From Phycisphaerae bacterium (GTDB taxonomy: Bacteria > Planctomycetota > Phycisphaerae > Sedimentisphaerales > Anaerobacaceae): 64,000 nt of DNA. The notes under the pieces are model-generated. The model made no database searches. It had not been told where the DNA came from and worked only from the letters and a program-made list of their open reading frames with translations. The stretch spans positions 62,001-126,000 of the forward strand of contig JAAYBV010000055.1 of the NCBI GenBank assembly GCA_012744475.1, given 5' to 3'. Position 1 is the stretch's first letter, and each line of letters starts with the position of its first letter. This document shows, piece by piece, positions 16,815 to 24,210 of the stretch. The position numbers were made by a program, and so were the translations under genes.

Positions 16815-19490
16815 TTACTTGCCAACACTCTCGATCACGGCTTTGATCGCGGCTTTGTTGGGCCAGATGTCGCTGCCGCCGTCGCGATGGTCAATCAGCC
16901 GGCCGTAGATCGCCGCCACGCCGCGCGTCGCCCAGCGCGGGATTTCCTTCAGGATGTCGTCATCGGCGTGCATGTCCTTTTGTCGCCAGGCATTGTCGCG
17001 TCGTCGGAAACGGTCTTCGCTCATCATGGGCCTATCCGGAATTGCCGTCAAGCCTGCCTCGATCGCGCTGTCGCTGGTGATGGTGGACCAATGTTCCCAG
17101 CCTGCGTACTGCTCGTCGCCAGCTCGAAGCGTATTCCAGGTAACGCCACGAGCCAGATACTGGCCCTTGTTGGCGGGGTCCGGGTCCCTGCCCTGCCCGA
17201 TATCACTGTCGGAATAGCGCAGTCCGATCCAGTGGTGCCAGCCGCCAAGTTGCGGGATCAGGTCGTCCAGCCACCACTGGAGTTTCATCTCGTCGCCCCA
17301 GAACTCTACGTCCCAGCCGATGCCCATGGACCAGCTAGGCACCGGGCCCAGGCGGGCCGCAATGTAACGGTTGATCCGGCGGCTCTGCGGCCCGCTGTAT
17401 CCGCCGGGTAAATTGGAGAAGTCTCCGCTGTCTCCCTTGCCCCACATCCACAGGTGCAGCCAGCCGCCGCGTTCGGACCACTCGGAAGCAGCCGCCTCCA
17501 GCGCGGCGAAGGTTCGCACGTCGGGCGCCGTGCGGAGACCATCGACCGCGTCAGCATCGAACCAGCTCCGGCCAATCGTGGAGATGTGGCCCCCATTGAA
17601 GCCGTGATTATCACTGAACTCGGCCACGAACGCCCGCATGCTCCCCGGGTCGTCATGCCAACGGTGCACATCCGGCATCATGATCAGAACAGGCGTGCGC
17701 TTGACGAGTCCTCCCTCGGGTCCCTTCTGATGCGCCCAGGCGGTCGGTTCATCCGGTCGCCGTCCGCTCCAGCCAACCCGCTTTGGGTTACTGGACGGCG
17801 TCACCTCGACCATCAGTTGCAGGCCATCGAGAGCCGCCGTCGGTGAGCTGGTCACACCGGTCCAGTGGCCCTGCAGCGACCCACCAAAACGATAGACATA
17901 CGTGTCATCCGAACCGGAGTACCACAGCAGGCTGGTGCGGCGGGCGCTGCTGTCCGCATGTGTCCAGACGCACGAACCTTCAACATCCCACTTCGCGACG
18001 CCCACAGCAGCCCCCGGAGCCTCCACAGGGAAATCGACCCAGTGATACAACTCCACTTGCTTGGACAATGGCGGCGCTTTCTTGAGATGAAGCACGGCCT
18101 CGCCCGCAGAGGGCGCCTTGAACTGACGCGTCCCGCCGGAGACTTCGACCCGCTCACCTTCCGTAGTCGTGCCTTTGGCCGGATCGAACCATTCGAGCAG
18201 GTAGACGCCCGGTTCCAGTTCTACGGAGAAGGCTTCGTTCTTGCCCGGCTGATAGACGAGATACTCGTGTCCCGGATGGGCGAGACAGTAGCCAGTCGAC
18301 GCCAGATCATTGCGCGGAGTCATTGCCGCCAGGTTCATTCGCTCGGTCATACGCCGCGTGTGGCCCAAAGCCGCCCGGAGCGGCTCCCAACCACGATCCT
18401 GCCCCAGGACCGAGCCATCGTAGGGGTCCATGAAGAGGGGATTGTGTCCGCGCAGGAAACTCTTCCAGACCCAAGCCGTGTTGCCGCCCACGCCCCAGAT
18501 ATGGTCCGTGTCCAGCAGGCTTACCTTCTGTTCGTTCCAGGCCGGCGGGTCCTCGGCGAAGCCGTCCGCCCGGCCCGGGGAAACCCAGTCGGCCGGACTG
18601 GCCAGCATGGTGGCGATTCGCTCGGCGCCGTGACCAGTATTGCCAATCGGATGCTGCTTCGGCTTGGTCCGTTGGTACTCCTGGACGGTCCGGATCACCC
18701 ACCAGTTCCACTCCTGCTCGCCGCCTTCGTTGATGACCTCGTAAAGGACGTTGTCCAGAGCGTTCACCGTGTCCACCACCTTACGGAGATAAGCCGCCTG
18801 GAGCTGGTTCGCCTCCGGATTCCGCAGGGTATGGACCCGCCCACTGAAGGCGTCCGATCCTTCGATGGCGAGATTGTTGACGTTGTTCGCGGGATTGAAC
18901 GGATGCGACCGCCAGGCCCAGCCGTCTTCCGTATTCTGGCGCCGGTTGCCATGCATCAGGCCCCAGCCCTCGAAGAACATTACGCTCACGTAGATCCCGC
19001 GCTGACCCGCTGCCGCCACGCGCGACCGCAGCCGCTCGAAATACTCCGGCTCGAATTTCGTCAGGTCGAATCTGGGCTTGCCATCGAGGGCGTTGCCGGG
19101 ACCGGTTCGCGCCCAAGGTTGCGGCGCCGCTTGGTGGATGAAGTCCTTGCCCAGCGCGCCGTTGGCCCGCGTGTCCCAGGCGGTCGAATCCCACGCCCAC
19201 AAGCGGATGAAGTTGTGGTGATGACGCTCGAGGAAGTCCAGGTAGGCGGAAAAATCGAACGGCTCCGGCGGATCGCTTCGACCCATATCCACGAGGTTGT
19301 TCCACGTATGCGCGCCGGTCAGGTAGACCGCCCGCAACGAGCCGTCCGGGCCTCGCGTACCATCGGTGAAATAACGCGGGTTCGCAGGGTGAACGCGAAG
19401 CGGACCTTTTGCAGGGTCCGCGCATGCTGTGCCGGCAAGTCCAATCAGCGCTGCCAGGCAGATGCAAGCCATTTTTCTCGTTACGCGCAT
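16815..19490 (-). CDS. Secreted two-module glycoside-hydrolase-like protein (DUF6298/DUF4038 type)
   Basis: An 891-residue exported protein; GGAGG precedes the ATG and a signal peptide ends near GTACA-D. Module one (about 20-470) opens LRVHPANPRYFTDG and folds like a GH5/DUF4038 barrel: FIRLWAWDS, then YEVINEGGE with the probable acid/base Glu near 253, closed by a small sandwich (VYLLEWFDPAKG). Module two starts near 478 with a DUF5060-like sandwich (VELYHWVDFPV) and continues into a second barrel-like part rich in Trp (WMWGKGDSGDF, GWDVEFWGDEMKLQWW). The substrate is unknown; neighbouring enzymes suggest plant or algal polysaccharide. It sits between the GH123-like and GH28-like genes with 28-35 base gaps, so all three are co-transcribed. 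Confidence 0.78.
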   Translation of the reverse strand: MRVTRKMACICLAALIGLAGTACADPAKGPLRVHPANPRYFTDGTRGPDGSLRAVYLTGAHTWNNLVDMGRSDPPEPFDFSAYLDFLERHHHNFIRLWAWDSTAWDTRANGALGKDFIHQAAPQPWARTGPGNALDGKPRFDLTKFEPEYFERLRSRVAAAGQRGIYVSVMFFEGWGLMHGNRRQNTEDGWAWRSHPFNPANNVNNLAIEGSDAFSGRVHTLRNPEANQLQAAYLRKVVDTVNALDNVLYEVINEGGEQEWNWWVIRTVQEYQRTKPKQHPIGNTGHGAERIATMLASPADWVSPGRADGFAEDPPAWNEQKVSLLDTDHIWGVGGNTAWVWKSFLRGHNPLFMDPYDGSVLGQDRGWEPLRAALGHTRRMTERMNLAAMTPRNDLASTGYCLAHPGHEYLVYQPGKNEAFSVELEPGVYLLEWFDPAKGTTTEGERVEVSGGTRQFKAPSAGEAVLHLKKAPPLSKQVELYHWVDFPVEAPGAAVGVAKWDVEGSCVWTHADSSARRTSLLWYSGSDDTYVYRFGGSLQGHWTGVTSSPTAALDGLQLMVEVTPSSNPKRVGWSGRRPDEPTAWAHQKGPEGGLVKRTPVLIMMPDVHRWHDDPGSMRAFVAEFSDNHGFNGGHISTIGRSWFDADAVDGLRTAPDVRTFAALEAAASEWSERGGWLHLWMWGKGDSGDFSNLPGGYSGPQSRRINRYIAARLGPVPSWSMGIGWDVEFWGDEMKLQWWLDDLIPQLGGWHHWIGLRYSDSDIGQGRDPDPANKGQYLARGVTWNTLRAGDEQYAGWEHWSTITSDSAIEAGLTAIPDRPMMSEDRFRRRDNAWRQKDMHADDDILKEIPRWATRGVAAIYGRLIDHRDGGSDIWPNKAAIKAVIESVGK

Positions 19491-19525
19491 GACGGTTTCC
19501 TCCAAGAGTCTCTCTCGCTGTGATT

Positions 19526-22500
19526 TCATTCCGCTCGGACGCGCAGGGCGATATCCTCGGCGAAATCAGGCGACGGGAGCCGCCTGGGGCCGCCTTCGTG
19601 TGGAAAGGACTCCTCCCTTTCCAGCGACCCGCTGAGCGTGTTGATCCATTCGGCCCGAAAGACGCCGGCCGGCAACTCGAGCGTCAGTTCAACGGGACCG
19701 CGCCCCACCAAGTAGATCGCGTAGGCCCGTCCCGGCTCAACCAGCGCCCACGCCCGGCCCCTTTCGGGCACGCCGCTCTTGATCAAGGAGTTGTCCGGCT
19801 GCATCCGCACGAATTCGAAGCTGTGAATGAACTCCTTCAGAACCTGCAACTGCCGGCGTAAGGCAGGGCTGCCACCCCCCGGCCCTCGATGATCGAGCAG
19901 CGTGCCGTGGGGATGCGTGGCAGCGAAGGAGAAATCGAGATGACTGAACAGCGCCCCGCCGGCGAGAATGAACTCCCAGCCCTGGATGCGATAGGTCGCG
20001 TCGTCCCGGCGCGAGCCGCCGGTTTCATTGTGGCCGATGGCTCTTCCAAGGCCATAGTTCAATGTGACGGTTTCAGGCTTTGCCGCGTGGAAGTTGTAGA
20101 GCGAAACCTCCGGGTGCGGCTTGGCGATCTGGGCCGAGCCGTACGCGCAGTTCAGGGAGATGAGATGCTGACTGGGCAGAGCCGTCTCCACCTCGCGGAC
20201 CGCCGCAATCACTCGACCCTGCCAGTCCGGATGCATTCCGCCGCGTTCATACGGCTCGTTGCATATCTCGTAATAGACATTGTCGAGAGGATTCAGTTCG
20301 CGGACGATCTTCTGCGTGACAGCAACCTGCACATCCGTGAGCGCCTCTTCCTTCAGCCCGTAGACTTCATACCGTCCGACGTGCCCGACGCCGTTGACGT
20401 TATTGGCAGCGTGCATGGGCGAAGCCTTCCACAATTCCTCGCCGTACATCGTACAGAAGAGGGTAATCTCAACGACAATGCCGCGCTGGCCGGCGCACGC
20501 CACGAAATCCTTCAGTCGCGTGAAATAAGCCTCGTTCCAGCGGGTCAAATCGAATTTGTTGCCGCCATCGGAACAGCCCGGCGTGTCACTTCGAGCCCAG
20601 GGCGCCGCGTAGCGCCCCGGCGCCGGGGCCAGCGTGTTGCCCTGAATGCCAAAGGAGCCGGGAATCTCTCGATAGGTCCCGCTGAAGAGCCGAGTATGAT
20701 TGAAACCATGGCGAGCGAGTTCGTCCAGGTAGGCCCGGTAGTCGAAATCGAGGTTGATGACCGCACCGTAATGCTCGCCCGAGGTGACCAACACCGTCGG
20801 CTCCCCGCGAAACTGAAAGTAGTGCGGATTCTCGGGATGGAGACGCAGCAGATCATTCGGAGAATCCATGGGGGTCGCAGCCGTGTCGAAACGAACGTCA
20901 GCCGTCGCCTCGATCATGTCTGCCAGTTCGGCTCTGGCCTTCTCGTAAGCCGCCGGGTCTTTGTCCCACTGGAACCATGAGTCGGTCAGGCGGCGCACAA
21001 TGCCCGCCGCTTCGTTCGATTTGCCGCGGCGACGGAGAATGGCCAGGTATTCGTAGTCCTCGATCCCGTCTCGCAAAGCCTTCAGACGCACGGTCGGCAC
21101 GACACCGTCATAACCTGCGGCCCGCGCGGGATAGACCAGCGATCCTTCCCCGTTGAAGAGAATGCCCTTCCTGCCCTGCTGCAACGCGCCGCTGCCGATA
21201 TAGATCGGCGCCTGCGCCCAGGGATCATCCGTCTGCCTCCAGTGGGACATGCCGCCCCAGTAAAGCAGACCTTTCATGCCGTCTCGCCAGGCCATCCAGG
21301 CGGGCACGCGATAGTTGAGCAACGGATAATCGATATGCCACCACGGCGTGGGTGCGCCCTGGCACAGGGCCGTGTAGGTCCAGATCGTCTCACCCAACGC
21401 CTTCCGCTTGGCGGCGCTTTGTGGCCGATGCAGCGAAAAGAGCGGACACCAGATATCGACTGACCCGTACAGATCGCCCCAGGCACTGTCGGCGCCGCCC
21501 CGGCCCGGCTCCGTCCAGGTCTGCTCGACGACCATAACCTGGACGATGGATTGCGCCTCGCGGATGGCGCGGCCCCATTTCTGCACGTAGCGATAATCCT
21601 CCTCGGTATTGGGTTCATCCTTGAGATAAACGAAGAACACAACACCAAGCCGGTCGAGTTCGTGCGCCGCCCGGTCGAACGCCGCCAGCCACGCCCGCAG
21701 CTTGTCGCGTTCCGTTTCCGGATCCTTGACAACGCCGGAGGGATGGGGCACCTGGATGGCGTTGACATGGTAACGATCCACAAATTCACGCAGCGCCTGC
21801 ACGTGTGGGGAAGGGATTCGGAACGAACCGTCGTCCTGCGAAGCCGGGCGGAGCAGCTCACTCGGGGGCGTCGCATTGATGCGGTGCTCGCTCAACAACT
21901 GCGCGCATTGAGTCTCCACCGCCGGCCAATCCGCAGGCTCTCGCTCGCCGGCCTTGTCGCGATAGTAGCCCCGCATGCGCTGTGCAGGCGAACCGAAAGC
22001 AGTGACCAGCGTCGGAGTCGATGGCAGCGCGAAGTCCCACACCGTCAATGTCACGGGAATCTCAACTGGGCTGCGATCGTCCGAGACCAGACGATAGACG
22101 CCTCGATAGGCTCCCGGCGACGCTGCGGTGGGGACATAAAGGTCCACCCAGAAGCCATGCGTCTCATTGGCCGGCAGATCAAAAGGCACGGCGGCAAAGC
22201 GTGCTCCCTCCAGCGGCTTGCCCGTAACCGGATGCGCAAAGGGAATCAGGGGGTCCGGATACCAGTCCGGCTCGAAAGCGTTATTTCGATAGGTCCCGGT
22301 CTCCAGATGCAGTTGATGCTGGCGGTAGCACCGGCTTTGCGCCAGCTTGAGAAGCGTTCCTTCTGGCCCGCGCAGTTCACCCGCCTCCAGACGCACCGCC
22401 CGGACCGGTTCATCGCAGCGCAGCAAGACCTGAAAACTCACCCATTCGTTTCTGGCCGCGCGGACCTCGACCGTTCGATCGCTGCCTGGCAGATCGCTCC

Positions 22501-22606
22501 GCAGCACATGCCGGGTATCGGTCACCGTCCACACCTGCCAGTCCGCGTGGGCAGTCATCGCAAGCGACAGCAGAAGCACGGACGCACAAGTGGACTTGCT
22601 CTTCAT
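19526..22606 (-). CDS. Secreted GH123-like (DUF4091) plus GH5-like fusion enzyme
   Basis: A 1,026-residue protein with a signal peptide (LLLSLAMTAHA-D). Residues about 20-580 match the GH123/DUF4091 architecture: an N-terminal sandwich, then a barrel with FVYLKDEPN near 327 carrying the Asp-Glu pair that GH123 enzymes use in substrate-assisted catalysis. WHIDYPLLNYRVPAWMAWR and LRDGIEDYEYLAILRR are also family landmarks. From about 584 (LHPENPHYFQFRGEP) a second catalytic-type module begins, related to the barrel in the next gene, with EICNEPYERGG (acid/base Glu near 780) and GHNETGGS as a possible nucleophile region. Known GH123 enzymes remove N-acetylgalactosamine; whether that holds here is not known. 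A strong purine-rich site precedes the ATG. Second enzyme-encoding gene of operon A. Confidence 0.8.
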   Translation of the reverse strand: MKSKSTCASVLLLSLAMTAHADWQVWTVTDTRHVLRSDLPGSDRTVEVRAARNEWVSFQVLLRCDEPVRAVRLEAGELRGPEGTLLKLAQSRCYRQHQLHLETGTYRNNAFEPDWYPDPLIPFAHPVTGKPLEGARFAAVPFDLPANETHGFWVDLYVPTAASPGAYRGVYRLVSDDRSPVEIPVTLTVWDFALPSTPTLVTAFGSPAQRMRGYYRDKAGEREPADWPAVETQCAQLLSEHRINATPPSELLRPASQDDGSFRIPSPHVQALREFVDRYHVNAIQVPHPSGVVKDPETERDKLRAWLAAFDRAAHELDRLGVVFFVYLKDEPNTEEDYRYVQKWGRAIREAQSIVQVMVVEQTWTEPGRGGADSAWGDLYGSVDIWCPLFSLHRPQSAAKRKALGETIWTYTALCQGAPTPWWHIDYPLLNYRVPAWMAWRDGMKGLLYWGGMSHWRQTDDPWAQAPIYIGSGALQQGRKGILFNGEGSLVYPARAAGYDGVVPTVRLKALRDGIEDYEYLAILRRRGKSNEAAGIVRRLTDSWFQWDKDPAAYEKARAELADMIEATADVRFDTAATPMDSPNDLLRLHPENPHYFQFRGEPTVLVTSGEHYGAVINLDFDYRAYLDELARHGFNHTRLFSGTYREIPGSFGIQGNTLAPAPGRYAAPWARSDTPGCSDGGNKFDLTRWNEAYFTRLKDFVACAGQRGIVVEITLFCTMYGEELWKASPMHAANNVNGVGHVGRYEVYGLKEEALTDVQVAVTQKIVRELNPLDNVYYEICNEPYERGGMHPDWQGRVIAAVREVETALPSQHLISLNCAYGSAQIAKPHPEVSLYNFHAAKPETVTLNYGLGRAIGHNETGGSRRDDATYRIQGWEFILAGGALFSHLDFSFAATHPHGTLLDHRGPGGGSPALRRQLQVLKEFIHSFEFVRMQPDNSLIKSGVPERGRAWALVEPGRAYAIYLVGRGPVELTLELPAGVFRAEWINTLSGSLEREESFPHEGGPRRLPSPDFAEDIALRVRAE

Positions 22607-22695
22607 TCCCTGTCCCTTCGATTGAATCGAACAACAAGGAGGCAGCACACAATGATTCGGTGTTCGCACGGACGATGCTTCTTCGGCAACGCCCG

Positions 22696-24120
22696 TCAGC
22701 TATGACAGTAGAGGTCCCAGCCCAGATACTTCGTGATCGCTTCGTGCAGGACCCTGGCACAATGCGTCCGCGCCATGGCCACGTGGTGCTCGAAGCCGTT
22801 CTGGCACATGTAACCCATCAACTCCCGCAGTCGCGGGATCTGGCAGACTGCGATGCCGCCATCCATATCGAACGGATCGTCTGTGAATTGACCTTCACCG
22901 AGGTACGTCTTGATCTTTCCTCGCCGATCATCCGTCGACATGCGGAAGTAGGTCATCGGGCCGGCGGCCACGTGACCTTTGACGGCCCCGAAGCAGTTCT
23001 CGCGTCCCAACGACTCGCCCAGCACGTCCAGTTCGGCAATCTCGATCTGGCGGCCCATGAAACTCCTGGGAAGATTGCTACAGTGCGTGCAAACGCACTT
23101 GTCCGCCTCGTCGGCGTAGTTGTTGTTCCAGTCGAGGAAACCAGGAATCTGCCCCGACGCCAGCAGCAGCGCATACATCGAGACCGCGCCGACCACGTCC
23201 ACCTCGCAGGCGCTGGGCATGCGTTTTTCGCCCATCAGGCTCATGGACAGGCACGCGGCACAGCCGTAGTTGTTCTGGATGGAGGTCCAGCACTGGATGG
23301 CGCTGGCATTCAGCTCGTTCTCGGCCATCCATCTCTCAAGAACGACGGAGAGCTTGGCCTGTTTCAGCACGGCCTGGGGATCGATCCGCGCGGGGATTGA
23401 TCCATAGTTCCTGATCTCAGACAGTCTTTTCTGGACGGACTTTGCCCGATCGTCGAGCTGCCGGGCCTGGCCGATGATCTCGGACAAATCGACGGGAACC
23501 ACCGTGATGCCTGAATCCTGGAGCAGCTTTTCGCTGAAGCGGACGGTCTGAAAGGCCGCCGGACGCGCGCCGACTGCGCCGATCCGCGCCCGGCGCAGCC
23601 CTCTGACGACGCGACAGACGCGGGCGAAGAAATCCAGATCGGCCCCGAAAGCGTCACTGCCGATGTCGCACGTATGATCGCGCGTGTCGGTGAACGGAAT
23701 CCCATACTGATAGAGGTTGTTGCAGACCGAGAGTTTGCCGCAAAAGGCATCCCGACGGCCTGCGACGTCCACCGCATCCAGACGGTCGCTGCACGCCTGC
23801 ACCAATACGGGCACATCGAGACGAGCCAGATCGAGGGTCTCGACGACTCCAAGCTCGTCGCCGAAGTTGGGCAACACGACGATGACCCCGTCGATGCGAT
23901 CGCGATGCTGCCGGAACAATGCGGCGCACTTTTTCGCATCCGCCCGCGTTTCGACTGCCTGGTGGGCCGTGGCTTTGGCAGGCAAGATCACGTGCGAATA
24001 CCCAAGAGCGCTGAGTTTGGCCAGCAGCTCTCGGCGACCTTCCACCGCCAGCCGGGGATTGAAGAAGCCTCTCGTGCCCACGATCACGCCGAATGTCACC
24101 TTCTTGTCCAAGATCTTCAT
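22696..24120 (-). CDS. L-fucose/L-arabinose isomerase-family sugar isomerase
   Basis: A 474-residue cytoplasmic protein of the FucI/AraA-like family (COG2407 type). It starts VTFGVIVGTRGFF and has the paired Rossmann-like segments and the C-terminal domain typical of ketose-aldose isomerases that use a divalent metal. Candidate family segments are WTSIQNNYGCAAC, SACEVDVVGAVSM, and HHVAMARTHCARVL near the end, the last holding the conserved His block. The start at 24120 follows GGAAAGGG. It would convert an aldose released by the secreted enzymes to a ketose for the FGGY kinase of operon B; the exact sugar cannot be read from sequence. A long hairpin lies in its leader (24155-24197). Neighbours are the LamG protein upstream and the GH123-like gene downstream. 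Confidence 0.82.
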   Translation of the reverse strand: MKILDKKVTFGVIVGTRGFFNPRLAVEGRRELLAKLSALGYSHVILPAKATAHQAVETRADAKKCAALFRQHRDRIDGVIVVLPNFGDELGVVETLDLARLDVPVLVQACSDRLDAVDVAGRRDAFCGKLSVCNNLYQYGIPFTDTRDHTCDIGSDAFGADLDFFARVCRVVRGLRRARIGAVGARPAAFQTVRFSEKLLQDSGITVVPVDLSEIIGQARQLDDRAKSVQKRLSEIRNYGSIPARIDPQAVLKQAKLSVVLERWMAENELNASAIQCWTSIQNNYGCAACLSMSLMGEKRMPSACEVDVVGAVSMYALLLASGQIPGFLDWNNNYADEADKCVCTHCSNLPRSFMGRQIEIAELDVLGESLGRENCFGAVKGHVAAGPMTYFRMSTDDRRGKIKTYLGEGQFTDDPFDMDGGIAVCQIPRLRELMGYMCQNGFEHHVAMARTHCARVLHEAITKYLGWDLYCHS

Positions 24121-24154
24121 AACGCCCTTTCCCGTTGAGCAAACCTGCACAAAG

Positions 24155-24197
24155 ACAGGTCCCACCGCTCCCATCCTAAGGGACCGATGGGACCTGT
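24155..24197 (-). promoter_or_regulatory. Stem-loop in the leader between LamG gene and sugar isomerase
   Basis: Twelve-base arms ACAGGTCCCACC (24155-24166) and GATGGGACCTGT (24186-24197) pair with one mismatch around a 19-base loop. It lies 14 bases after the LamG-protein stop and 35 bases before the isomerase ATG. No U-tract follows in the minus direction, so it is more likely a processing or stability hairpin that separates the expression of two operon genes than a terminator. Confidence 0.5.
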
Positions 24198-24210
24198 GCA
24201 AGCGATTGCG

